Positions 1-6,313 of a stretch of 38,935 nt of DNA are shown piece by piece. Numbering within the stretch: position 1 is the first letter of the stretch; each line of letters starts with the position of its first letter. Origin of the DNA: a virus; IMG/VR virus record IMGVR_UViG_3300020194_000622, positions 1 to 38,935 of that record; one strand, 5' to 3'. Under the pieces are notes generated by a model that worked only from the letters and a program-made list of their open reading frames with translations, ran no database searches and had not been told where the DNA came from. Made by a program: the position numbers and the translations under genes.

Positions 1-9
1 ACTGATCGT

Positions 10-198
10 ATGCATTTAATTGCTGAAATAGTTAACTGGATAGGAACGCTAAGTTTATCTGATTTAACAGATCTCAGATCTGAGATGGAGTCAGTCCTAG
101 ATTATAACTACTACTGGTTTTATAATGGATTTGGTCAAAAATGCTGGCAGGAATTAATTGATGGAATTAATTCAGTTCAGGAAACAGATCAGTATTAA
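10..198 (+). CDS. Hypothetical protein, possibly cut by the window edge
   Basis: A 62-residue reading frame on the plus strand. I do not recognise it. The frame has no stop between position 1 and the ATG at 10, so the true start may lie outside the window. The product is acidic and rich in aromatic residues, with several Trp and Tyr, which looks more like a real protein than a random frame. Its last 32 bases overlap the 3' end of the convergent oxygenase gene, a compact tail-to-tail arrangement. No ribosome binding site can be judged this close to the edge. It could still be a chance frame. Confidence 0.45.
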   Translation: MHLIAEIVNWIGTLSLSDLTDLRSEMESVLDYNYYWFYNGFGQKCWQELIDGINSVQETDQY

Positions 199-901
199 CT
201 TTTACTAAGAAACAATCCTTGCCTACACAGTCAGTGAAATTCTTACTGCAATGAATCCTTGCTGTTTCAAAGAAAACAACAGTTCCAATTTCCCATTCTA
301 CTTCTTCTTTAAAGCTAAATCCAAAAAGTTTGTCAATAGGGTGTTGTGTAAGATATTTTGCGTGTACTTCTTCATCAAATGGCTGGTTAGTATAATTTAC
401 CAGATCACTGTAATCATGATTTGAATCCCAACTATGATGACCATGAAGATTGTAGAAATCTTCTCCGGCGGTGCAGGCTTCTTTTCCTGCCTTGTAAGTA
501 TATGGATCCATCTGATTAAAATAAATTGTGCTCGTTTTTCCGTTCAATTTACCAGTTTTATCAAAAACTCTCAATGGAAAAAATACAGTTGTGTTAGCAG
601 GCCTAGCTACGTCCCAACCATCATGTTTGCTACCAAGATAATTAATACCGTCATTGTGAATGGGAATAGGATTTACATAACAGCCATAACGGCCATGTGA
701 ATTTGGTTTGTATCCAATCAAGGGCTCTAGAATTTCATTGTAATATTCCATAGCCTTCTGTGACTTTGTTTTGTCAACATAATCCATACCAGTATGGCCC
801 ATAAGATCTCTTGGAGTTTGATCTGGCTTAATACATTCTGTTTCATACATCAAACTTAACAGATTATCGACTACAGAAAGAGGAATTTCTTTTGTGAGCA
901 T
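167..901 (-). CDS. Probable 2-oxoglutarate/Fe(II)-dependent oxygenase
   Basis: A 244-residue soluble protein. An H-x-D pair (H82, D84, in PIHNDG) and a distal His at about 217 (ARIHCSKNF), followed by a beta-strand-like end, fit the 2-His-1-carboxylate iron site of the 2OG-Fe(II) dioxygenase superfamily, which is very common in marine T4-like phages. The substrate cannot be told; protein, nucleic acid base or small-molecule hydroxylation are all possible. The start ATG follows AAAGGAAAAA, a good ribosome binding site, and an AATAAATA late-type box lies about 34 bases upstream. The gene sits just downstream of glyA on the same strand. A second, unrelated-looking oxygenase is at 30959-31720. 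The fold is likely; the specificity is unknown. Confidence 0.65.
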   Translation of the reverse strand: MLTKEIPLSVVDNLLSLMYETECIKPDQTPRDLMGHTGMDYVDKTKSQKAMEYYNEILEPLIGYKPNSHGRYGCYVNPIPIHNDGINYLGSKHDGWDVARPANTTVFFPLRVFDKTGKLNGKTSTIYFNQMDPYTYKAGKEACTAGEDFYNLHGHHSWDSNHDYSDLVNYTNQPFDEEVHAKYLTQHPIDKLFGFSFKEEVEWEIGTVVFFETARIHCSKNFTDCVGKDCFLVKVNTDLFPELN

Positions 902-934
902 TCATTTTTTCCTTTATTTTAATGGGAGTTATAT

Positions 935-942
935 TATTTATT
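935..942 (-). promoter_or_regulatory. T4-late-type promoter box AATAAATA
   Basis: AATAAATA on the minus strand, in the short gap between glyA and the oxygenase gene and about 34 bases before the oxygenase ATG. It fits the NATAAATA consensus of T4-like late promoters. Assigned by sequence alone. Confidence 0.45.
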
Positions 943-958
943 GGTTTTCTTTCACTCT

Positions 959-2098
959 TCAATTTAATAAATCACAGATTTCTTCAGCAAGGCCTCTGAA
1001 CCATTCACTATCATTACCACGTGTCGTTTCTGCGGCAGTGCCAATCCTAATACCACTAGTTTCTACGAACGAGCGCGGATCATTCGGTACGCCATTTTTG
1101 TTTACAGTAACACCATTTTCTTCTAGTAGGTCTGCGGCTTCGCGACCGCTGTATTTAGATTCACTCAAATCCATTAGGATAATATGCGAATCTGTACCAC
1201 CAGTTAGGACTTTAAATCCATTTGAGACAAAAACTTCACACATTGCTTGTGCATTTTCTACTACACAACGAGCGTAATCTGCAAACTCTGGTGTGCTTGC
1301 TTCAATAAATGCTTGTGCTTTTGCAGCAATGATATTCATTAGTGGCCCGCCCTGTGTACCAGGAAAAATTGCTGAATTAATTTTCTTTGTATATTCGTCA
1401 TTGTTCCAAAGAATAATCCCACCTCGTGGCCCACGTAGAGTTTTGTGTGTGGTACTTGTAACAACGTCAGCATATTTAATAGGGCTAGGATAAGCACCTC
1501 CTGCAATTAAGCCCGAGTAGTGTGCCATATCCACTACTAGGCATGCATCTACTGTGTCAGCAATAGCACGAAACTTTGCCCAATCAATTTCACGTGGATA
1601 TGCACTAGCACCCGCTACAATAACATCTGGCTTTACTTCAAATGCTTGACGTGCAATAGCATCATAGTCTAAAAATCCATCTGCATCCACACCATAGTGA
1701 TATGCATCGTAAATCTTGCCGGAAATGTTAGGTGCACTGCCATGCGATAGATGCCCACCGCTGGCTAAATCCATACCCAGAAGTTTATCGCCGGGTTTCA
1801 TTAATGCTTGATATACTGCTGTATTAGCGTTAGCACCACAATGTGGCTGTACATTCGCAAACTTTGCTCCGTATAATTTGCATAGTGTGTCAATAGCAAG
1901 TGTTTCAATCTCATCCATATGTTCGCAACCGTTGTAGTAACGCTTGCCCGGATAACCTTCTGCATACTTGTTTGTAAAAACTGAACCTGCTAGATCCATT
2001 ACTGATTGACTGGCAAAGTTTTCACTTGCTATAAGCTCTACTGTGGTTTCTTGCCTATTGATTTCTCGTTCTAGTATTACTTTAACCTTAGGATCCAT
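959..2098 (-). CDS. glyA: Serine hydroxymethyltransferase
   Basis: Converts serine and tetrahydrofolate to glycine and 5,10-methylene-THF, a PLP enzyme feeding thymidylate and purine synthesis. The 379 residues contain the hallmark SHMT blocks: ELIASENFAS near residue 21, NKYAEGYPGKRYY near 43, and the PLP-lysine motif TSTTHKTLRGPRGG with K219. It is somewhat shorter than bacterial GlyA (about 415 residues), mainly at both ends, so it is a compact viral form that keeps the active-site segments. The ATG follows AGGAAAG. Neighbouring folA supplies THF, so the two may work together on one-carbon supply for phage DNA synthesis. Little doubt about identity. Confidence 0.96.
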   Translation of the reverse strand: MDPKVKVILEREINRQETTVELIASENFASQSVMDLAGSVFTNKYAEGYPGKRYYNGCEHMDEIETLAIDTLCKLYGAKFANVQPHCGANANTAVYQALMKPGDKLLGMDLASGGHLSHGSAPNISGKIYDAYHYGVDADGFLDYDAIARQAFEVKPDVIVAGASAYPREIDWAKFRAIADTVDACLVVDMAHYSGLIAGGAYPSPIKYADVVTSTTHKTLRGPRGGIILWNNDEYTKKINSAIFPGTQGGPLMNIIAAKAQAFIEASTPEFADYARCVVENAQAMCEVFVSNGFKVLTGGTDSHIILMDLSESKYSGREAADLLEENGVTVNKNGVPNDPRSFVETSGIRIGTAAETTRGNDSEWFRGLAEEICDLLN

Positions 2099-2118
2099 TA
2101 GTTTCTTTCCTCATTGTT

Positions 2119-2382
2119 TCAATACCCTGGCGCATCGTAGTCTCTGTCCTTCTTATAAACAGCAAACCCATCTAGTCCGTATGATGGGCAAACCATAATC
2201 TTCTCAGGCAAACCCATGTCATCCTTCTCACCTGCTTCACCACAGATAAAAAACACACCAGTCTTTTCAGACATTGCATGTTTCAGAATAGTCTCGTATT
2301 TCTCAACCTTTTTGCGAAGAAGCAGTACTTCGGATTTAAGGCGGCGAGCCTCGACTTCATAGTAATCCATCATATCAGGCAT
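2119..2382 (-). CDS. Hypothetical protein with GEAGEKD-type C-terminal module
   Basis: An 87-residue protein of unknown function. The N-terminal 35 residues are helical and charged. The C-terminal half carries a motif block, FFICGEAGEKDxxGLPxxxxxCPxxGLD followed by KDRDYxAPG, that is shared almost word for word with the protein at 3221-3538. Conserved Cys residues in the block might bind metal, but this is a guess. The start ATG directly follows the stop of the beta-helix gene, and the ribosome binding site (GAGGTTGA) is formed by that gene's last codons, which encode VEVE. Its first residues, MPDMM, are repeated at the start of the 4131-4556 gene. Confidence 0.7.
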   Translation of the reverse strand: MPDMMDYYEVEARRLKSEVLLLRKKVEKYETILKHAMSEKTGVFFICGEAGEKDDMGLPEKIMVCPSYGLDGFAVYKKDRDYDAPGY

Positions 2383-2865
2383 TTATTCAACCTCAACCAG
2401 CTTGTATCTCTTGCCGTTCCTTTCAATGAACATATCTTCCTCGGCGTCGTTAGAGACGCAAATGTCTTCAGAGACCAGAGCATCGCCAAAGACCTGAGCT
2501 GCGCCAGAGACCCGAGCTTTATCAAAGACCTGAGCATAGTCAAAGACCCGAGCTTTATCAAAGACCTGAGCATAGTCAAAGACCCGAGCATTGTCATAGA
2601 CCTGAGCATAGTCAAAGACCAGAGCATTGCCATAAACCTGAGCTTTCCCAGAGATTCGAGCATTGCCATAGACCTGAGCTTTCCCAGAGATTCGAGCATT
2701 GCCATAGACCTGAGCATCGCTATAGACCCAAGCATTGTCAAAGACCGTAGCGTCAGGACCAACATAAGCTGTATCTGCTACCCTAGCAGTATCAGCAACC
2801 CAGCCACCACCGTTGGAGTGCTTATGGGCAGGGACTGGACCGTTACCAAAATCGAAAGTATTCAT
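2383..2865 (-). CDS. Hexapeptide-repeat (left-handed beta-helix) protein
   Basis: About 160 residues from the preferred start. That ATG is preceded by AAGGA with a 7-base spacer; a longer frame begins at 2886. The centre, roughly residues 20-130, is a run of six-residue steps of the form [V/A]xxxAxV (VYGNAR, ISGKAQ, VFDYAQ, VFDKAR). This is the pattern of left-handed parallel beta-helix proteins. In bacterial relatives the fold carries acyltransferases or plain scaffold solenoids; no acyltransferase active-site His is evident, so a structural role is as likely. The C-terminus MFIERNGKRYKLVEVE resembles that of the 4131-4556 protein. The DNA shows near-identical 36-bp units, so the array has grown by duplication. 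Confidence 0.75.
   Translation of the reverse strand: MNTFDFGNGPVPAHKHSNGGGWVADTARVADTAYVGPDATVFDNAWVYSDAQVYGNARISGKAQVYGNARISGKAQVYGNALVFDYAQVYDNARVFDYAQVFDKARVFDYAQVFDKARVSGAAQVFGDALVSEDICVSNDAEEDMFIERNGKRYKLVEVE
2496..2752 (-). repeat. Tandem 18/36-bp in-frame repeats
   Basis: Within the beta-helix gene the DNA is made of degenerate 18-bp units, with 36-bp pairs nearly identical between about 2640 and 2715. The period equals one six-residue coil step, so unit gain or loss keeps the reading frame. All three antisense or shifted frames also stay open here because of the periodicity. Confidence 0.75.
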
Positions 2866-2878
2866 GTTCATTTCCTTA

Positions 2879-3037
2879 TTATACATCTTCTATCACCTCA
2901 TACTTTTCCACATCATCGGCAGCCTGACGTAACCATTTAGCAAGTTCTTCTTTGAGACCATTATACTGATTCTTTAAAGCTTGTACGACGATGCTATCAA
3001 CTGCATCCCACTCAAGTTCTACTGCAAATTTATTCAT
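2879..3037 (-). CDS. Small hypothetical protein, partial paralogue of the 4549-4767 gene
   Basis: A 52-residue frame, MNKFAVELEW... ending ...EKYEVIEDV. Its second half (EELAKWLRQAADDVEKYEVIED) is almost identical in protein and DNA to the end of the 72-residue protein at 4549-4767, while the first half differs. Its ATG overlaps the stop of the upstream 66-residue gene as ATGA, and its end overlaps the beta-helix gene, both typical of translational coupling. The conserved C-terminus in two different contexts argues that it is a real, mobile protein end. Function unknown. Confidence 0.7.
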   Translation of the reverse strand: MNKFAVELEWDAVDSIVVQALKNQYNGLKEELAKWLRQAADDVEKYEVIEDV

Positions 3038-3234
3038 CTGTTTTCTTCATCAAATAATACCACTTCATATATTTTCCAAATTTTTCCGGCTTCATCAGCT
3101 TCCTCAAACGTATCATATGTTACAGGTTCCAAATGGAATTTGGAATCACCCTGTACAACATAGAGCCAGTTATCCTTATCTTCCACATCACAGAGGAAAG
3201 GAACCTTAATTGCCCATTTACTAGCCTGGTGCAT
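3034..3234 (-). CDS. Hypothetical protein
   Basis: 66 residues starting at MHQASKWAIK. The longer frame upstream of this Met is a shadow of the 3221-3538 gene. The start lies 14 bases inside the end of that gene, with purine-rich GGAAGGACAGAG ahead of it. It has a mixed alpha/beta look, with WLYVVQ and FEEADEAGKIWKIYEVV segments, and may be a small wHTH- or SH3-like fold; I do not recognise it. The stop overlaps the next start as ATGA. Confidence 0.6.
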   Translation of the reverse strand: MHQASKWAIKVPFLCDVEDKDNWLYVVQGDSKFHLEPVTYDTFEEADEAGKIWKIYEVVLFDEENR

Positions 3235-3538
3235 TGTAGTCTCTGTCCTTCCTATAAGCCACACTCCAGTCAAGTCCCATTGCAGGACAGATGAAAACGG
3301 TATCAGGTAATCCGTTATTATCCTTCTCACCTGCTTCACCGCAGATGAAGAAATGACCTGACTTCTCTGGAAATGCCTTACATAGAATCTGAGTAATTCG
3401 AATATCCTTTTCCCTTGCCTTTGCAAGATCAAGACATGCGTCACGCAACCACGCTTCCATAGTCGGGTCAATGTTCTTCTGATTGAGACATTGACGGATT
3501 AGGTATTCTGCGTTATTGATGAAATCCTGTGTGTTCAT
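3221..3538 (-). CDS. Hypothetical protein with GEAGEKD-type C-terminal module
   Basis: 105 residues. The N-terminal 60 residues form a helical region unlike anything nearby. From about residue 62 the protein carries the same C-terminal block as the 2119-2382 protein (FFICGEAGEKD, GLP, CPAMGLD, KDRDYNAPG). The two genes thus look like different heads joined to one duplicated tail. The ATG follows GAGGTTGAATA, the same translation-start cassette used elsewhere in this cluster. Function unknown. Confidence 0.7.
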   Translation of the reverse strand: MNTQDFINNAEYLIRQCLNQKNIDPTMEAWLRDACLDLAKAREKDIRITQILCKAFPEKSGHFFICGEAGEKDNNGLPDTVFICPAMGLDWSVAYRKDRDYNAPG

Positions 3539-3547
3539 TATTCAACC

Positions 3548-4045
3548 TCACTCATCTGACTCTCGCTCCCAAATTTCAAATGTTACACCAGTCTCATGAA
3601 TTACTGTAGTTAGATTAAAAAGTGTTTCAATCTTTTTAAGAGGTAGATGCGTATCACAATCAAAGTCGCCTGGAATACGACTGATATAAAACTCGTCAAT
3701 AACACCTAATGTCTGTTCAATAATATTAGGTCCACCAATTACCCAAGTAATAAGTCCGGGATACTTTTCTGCTATTCTAGGAATACTTAGAGTAAGATCG
3801 CCGTCGATATAGTGATTTGCTCTATTGTGATGGCTAGGGCGACTAGTAACTAATACGTTAACTCGATTAGGTAATGGACGTGGCATGTAAGGATCTTCCC
3901 AAGTAGTAGATCCCATTACAACAACGTGTCCTGCTGTGTTTTCTTTAAACCATTTTATATCTGTACTATTATTAGGCCATGGTAGTGTACCGCCTTTGCT
4001 TACACCGCCAGTGTCATCACATGCTAGGATTGCTTTAATTGTCAT
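3548..4045 (-). CDS. folA: Dihydrofolate reductase
   Basis: Reduces dihydrofolate to tetrahydrofolate with NADPH, needed after thymidylate synthesis. 165 residues, the usual length. Visible motifs: GTLPWP near residue 19; acidic active-site D29 in STDIKWFKENT, matching Asp27 of the E. coli enzyme; VVVMGSTTWED for cofactor binding; and WVIGGPNIIEQ with the conserved Gly-Gly near residue 107. It starts at an ATG overlapping the stop of a 30-residue micro-gene (ATGA), so translation is probably coupled. It works in the same one-carbon pathway as glyA. Phage DHFRs can also be virion parts in T4, but this is not visible here. Confidence 0.94.
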   Translation of the reverse strand: MTIKAILACDDTGGVSKGGTLPWPNNSTDIKWFKENTAGHVVVMGSTTWEDPYMPRPLPNRVNVLVTSRPSHHNRANHYIDGDLTLSIPRIAEKYPGLITWVIGGPNIIEQTLGVIDEFYISRIPGDFDCDTHLPLKKIETLFNLTTVIHETGVTFEIWERESDE

Positions 4046-4134
4046 CGAAACTGATTGTTCCTATCATAAGAATCTTTCAGACCAGCAATCACAATATTAT
4101 CGCAATCTTCAACTCTGAGTGTAATTGTTTTCAT
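4042..4134 (-). CDS. 30-codon micro-gene between two coupled genes
   Basis: MKTITLRVEDCDNIVIAGLK followed by ten more residues. Its ATG overlaps the TGA of the upstream 4131-4556 gene (ATGA), and its TGA overlaps the ATG of folA (ATGA). It thus exactly fills the gap and is preceded by the GAGGTTGA ribosome binding cassette. The sequence looks like a beta-strand followed by a helix. It may be a functional microprotein or only a translational bridge that delivers ribosomes to folA. Function unknown. Confidence 0.6.
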   Translation of the reverse strand: MKTITLRVEDCDNIVIAGLKDSYDRNNQFR

Positions 4135-4556
4135 TCAACCTCAACCATTTCGCCATTACGAACAACGTAGTGTTTAACTTCATTCGCCGCACATCTGATA
4201 TAAGCACGACCACCATCAATCATGTTACCATTCTCAAATCTTTTATAATCATGACGATGGGCACTGTACTGTAGATCACCAGTATCATCTTCAACAAGCC
4301 CAAACTCTACAGATTCAATTCGATCTGCATTGGTAATCATAAGATTGCCGCTCATGGCGTTACGGTAAAGACCAAAATACCGATTGCCAAACTCTGGGTG
4401 TGGAGTCTCTCTGAAAAAGATATCCATTGCCTGTGCCTCATCGCCTAGCGCACTTGTACACACATAGGTAACAGGAACACCATCCTTTTCGCTATAGTGT
4501 TCGCAAATCTTTTGAGTGTCAAATAGTGGTTCATGCTTGATCATCATATCAGGCAT
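4131..4556 (-). CDS. Hypothetical protein
   Basis: About 141 residues from ATG 4556 (AGGTG seven bases upstream); a TTG at 4562 is a less likely start. Soluble, acidic, mixed alpha/beta. Segments such as YVCTSALGDEAQAMDIFFRETPHP and NRYFGLYRN look like a folded domain, but I recognise no family. It shares its first residues (MPDMM) with the 2119-2382 protein and its end (VVRNGEMVEVE) with the beta-helix protein, again pointing to shuffled gene ends in this cluster. Confidence 0.7.
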   Translation of the reverse strand: MPDMMIKHEPLFDTQKICEHYSEKDGVPVTYVCTSALGDEAQAMDIFFRETPHPEFGNRYFGLYRNAMSGNLMITNADRIESVEFGLVEDDTGDLQYSAHRHDYKRFENGNMIDGGRAYIRCAANEVKHYVVRNGEMVEVE

Positions 4557-4767
4557 CTTCAATCACCTCATACTTTTCCACATCATCAGCAGCCTTCCGT
4601 AACCATTTGGCAAGTTCTTCTTTTGAATCTGCGCTGATTGTCACAGCATCTACAGTATGTGGAATAATAGTATCGTCCTGTTCCATAAGGTCTGGATAAG
4701 CCTCTACTAACTCGTAGACTACTTCTCCATCGTATGTTTTCTTTCTAGCCTGATAACGCCAGCCCAT
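4549..4767 (-). CDS. Hypothetical protein, EELAKWLRKAADDVEKY tail
   Basis: 72 residues with an N-terminal beta-rich half (MGWRYQARKKTYDGEVVYELVEAYPD) and a C-terminal helix. I recall similar small proteins from marine T4-like phages but no assigned function. The helix is duplicated in the 52-residue protein at 2879-3037. The ATG lies two bases after the stop of the upstream gene, with AGGCGAGGATAAA as ribosome binding site. Confidence 0.75.
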   Translation of the reverse strand: MGWRYQARKKTYDGEVVYELVEAYPDLMEQDDTIIPHTVDAVTISADSKEELAKWLRKAADDVEKYEVIEDA

Positions 4768-4768
4768 T

Positions 4769-5185
4769 TTATCCTCGCCTCATCTTTGCAACTTCTTCGG
4801 CACTCTTCTTGTTACGAATCGGCACTGCATTGCTCTTGTGCATAGTAGCAATACCCATAATTTCCGTGCCTGTGTAAACGTTTTCTTTACGCTTGCCCAT
4901 GCTTGGGTGATAGCCAATGCTGTTGTCACTGGAGGGAATGGTAGGCCCGCCCGGATTCGAACCGGGATCGCTCTCTAATCTGGAGACATCTAACCGCGTA
5001 TAAGGCGGGTGTTTTACCGTTAAACTACGGGCCCTCTGTTCGCGCTGATCTGGGTGTACACCCATGCGCTTTAGAAACTTAGCATGATCCAGCTCTGCCT
5101 GGATTTGTGATTTAGTTTTGTTCTTGGACTTGCGTTTACGAGTGTTAGTTGTCGTAAACTGTGGTCCCATAAGATGCATTGTCAT
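4769..5185 (-). CDS. Phage conserved hypothetical protein with an embedded tRNA
   Basis: 138 residues. The basic N-terminus (MTMHLMGPQFTTTNTRKRKS... AKFLKRMGV) and the C-terminus (KENVYTGTEIMGIATMHKSN followed by AVPIR and AKMRRG) match a family I remember as frequent in marine T4-like phages, function unknown. Residues 51-83 are read from a complete tRNA gene on the same strand; the 96-base tRNA equals 32 codons, so it leaves the frame intact. The start ATG sits six bases after a TATTAT -10 box with a TTGACA -35, so the mRNA should be leaderless. RNase P cutting of the transcript for the tRNA would destroy the message. Confidence 0.75.
   Translation of the reverse strand: MTMHLMGPQFTTTNTRKRKSKNKTKSQIQAELDHAKFLKRMGVHPDQREQRARSLTVKHPPYTRLDVSRLESDPGSNPGGPTIPSSDNSIGYHPSMGKRKENVYTGTEIMGIATMHKSNAVPIRNKKSAEEVAKMRRG
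4939..5034 (-). tRNA. tRNA with CCA end and a long variable region; anticodon UAU by inspection
   Basis: The minus strand gives acceptor GGGCCCG paired with CGGGCCT, a D-arm GTTT/AAAC, an anticodon loop CTTATAC, a T-arm CCCGG TTCGAAT CCGGG, then A73 and an encoded CCA. The loop gives anticodon UAU at 5000-5002, which would read AUA (Ile). Yet the variable region is about 26 nt, with a TCTC/GAGA hairpin, as in class II tRNAs (Leu, Ser, Tyr), and the first anticodon-stem pair is mismatched. Identity is therefore uncertain. It lies in sense inside the 4769-5185 gene. Confidence 0.85.
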
Positions 5186-5191
5186 AATCTA

Positions 5192-5219
5192 ATAATAACA
5201 TACTCTAGAGTTTTGTCAA
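5192..5219 (-). promoter_or_regulatory. Sigma70-like promoter, leaderless start at 5185
   Basis: TTGACA (5214-5219), a 16-base spacer and TATTAT (5192-5197) on the minus strand. The ATG at 5185 begins six bases downstream of the -10 box, where transcription should begin. Confidence 0.7.
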
Positions 5220-5524
5220 CCATTCCATTTAAGCAAGAAATAAGCAGCATCTGATTCTGTACCTATTCTTACTCGTACACCTTCGTGTAGCATGTCATTA
5301 TGATTGCAATCCCAGGGGCCCTGAAGATGGCTATGGCACCATGCTAAAACATCTGTATAATGATTCATTGCCTGGTGATAACTCTTATGACTTGATGTAT
5401 ATCCTGGAGTACCAGCAAAAGGCAGGTGCTGTTGTTCCAATTTAAACTTGCCAGGATATTTTGCAACAACAATCAAGTCAGCCTCCCAAAAACGTTGATT
5501 AGTGTAGCCCCCGCCATCGCCCAC
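5216..5524 (-). CDS. Hypothetical protein with no clear start codon
   Basis: At least 102 residues from a GTG at 5524. The sequence (YTNQRFWEADLIVVAKYPGK ... HYTDVLAWCHSHLQGPWDCN) looks like a folded domain with conserved Trp, His and Cys, but I do not recognise it. The frame is open upstream to the TAA of the preceding 65-residue gene, in the same frame, and the codons in between read like protein (LTPWRKIALGYRIVGDGGG). No ATG and no convincing ribosome binding site are present, so a rare start or stop-codon readthrough should be considered. Confidence 0.6.
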   Translation of the reverse strand: MGDGGGYTNQRFWEADLIVVAKYPGKFKLEQQHLPFAGTPGYTSSHKSYHQAMNHYTDVLAWCHSHLQGPWDCNHNDMLHEGVRVRIGTESDAAYFLLKWNG

Positions 5525-5566
5525 TATCCGATAGCCCAGTGCTATCTTACGCCACGGTGTTAGATA

Positions 5567-5764
5567 TTAATTAGAGTTGTTTTTAAGATCTTTGACTGTG
5601 CGCTTTGCGATTCTGTAAGCGATCCTTGCGGCGTTGCGTAGGGCACCACGATACTCTGCGCTTTTACGGGCGCCGCGGTCGTTAGGATCCACATACCAAC
5701 GCTCCATAAGATCGCTGATTTTGTTAAAGTTATTACCATTTACATGGTCCTTGCCTTGATACAT
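5567..5764 (-). CDS. Small basic hypothetical protein
   Basis: 65 residues, Arg/Lys-rich, helical in the second half (ARKSAEYRGALRNAARIAYR IAKRT). It could bind nucleic acid, but this is only a composition argument. The ATG is preceded by GAGGTTAAT, close to the GAGGTTGAAT cassette used in the neighbouring cluster, and the gene follows the upstream one by a single base. It reads in frame into the 5216-5524 gene after its TAA. Confidence 0.65.
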   Translation of the reverse strand: MYQGKDHVNGNNFNKISDLMERWYVDPNDRGARKSAEYRGALRNAARIAYRIAKRTVKDLKNNSN

Positions 5765-5765
5765 A

Positions 5766-6254
5766 TTAACCTCTATTATTTACTACTAATTTAGGCTTGC
5801 GACTATTGGTAATTTTATCAATAGTATTCATCCAAAATTGTGTTTCTTGTCCGTCCAGTTCAAGATACCTATTAAAAATATCTTGTAGTACTGGATTGTG
5901 TGGATAGTACAGTACGTATTTTCCTACTACTTCTCTTTCGTTAGTATGAATAGTATATACGCTCTGTTGCTTTTCGTCAACCTTATATTGTGCATAGCCT
6001 GACTTTTCTTGGAACAAATTATCGTAGGCTAGGGGAACTGCAAAACACATTTGATCGGGTGTTTGCCATTCTGTGTCAAAATACAGATACTTCTTGGGCA
6101 TGCCCTTTATTTTGAGTGAATGTGCGGAATACCCATCCCACCAATTTTCTACTGCACACCTAAGATGATCTTCAAGCTCTTTCTTAAGATCTTCTTCGAG
6201 TACAGTCTTGAACTCTTTCCAGCTGGACTCTCCACCTAAATATCTAGTAGTCAA
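5766..6254 (-). CDS. Hypothetical protein
   Basis: 162 residues, soluble, starting at TTG (6254) with GAGGAAAG ten bases upstream. Segments WWDGYSAHSLKIKGMPKKYL and VYTIHTNEREVVGKYVLYYP suggest an alpha/beta domain. No known family is recognised. It is the first gene behind the sigma70-like promoter at 6286-6313, just after pyrB on the same strand. Confidence 0.7.
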   Translation of the reverse strand: MTTRYLGGESSWKEFKTVLEEDLKKELEDHLRCAVENWWDGYSAHSLKIKGMPKKYLYFDTEWQTPDQMCFAVPLAYDNLFQEKSGYAQYKVDEKQQSVYTIHTNEREVVGKYVLYYPHNPVLQDIFNRYLELDGQETQFWMNTIDKITNSRKPKLVVNNRG

Positions 6255-6285
6255 GTTGTCTTTCCTCTTGCTGCTTAACTCTATT

Positions 6286-6313
6286 AGTCTATACTATACA
6301 GAGGATCTGTCAA
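6286..6313 (-). promoter_or_regulatory. Sigma70-like promoter
   Basis: TTGACA (6308-6313), 16-base spacer, TAGACT (6286-6291), minus strand, overlapping the stop codon of pyrB and driving the 5766-6254 gene and those after it. Confidence 0.6.

Noticed and set aside
434-1277. Plus-strand frames opposite the oxygenase and glyA genes
   Set aside because: Shadows of well-supported minus-strand genes, with no start signals.
2496-2752. A possible CRISPR array or DNA repeat element
   Set aside because: The units are in-frame coding repeats with no unique spacers and no cas genes nearby.
2278-2940. A 220-codon plus-strand frame and a 131-codon shifted minus-strand frame across the repeat gene
   Set aside because: Both stay open only because the 18/36-bp repeats have a period divisible by three; their products are monotonous (KDLSIVKDPS-like), while the third frame gives a proper hexapeptide beta-helix.
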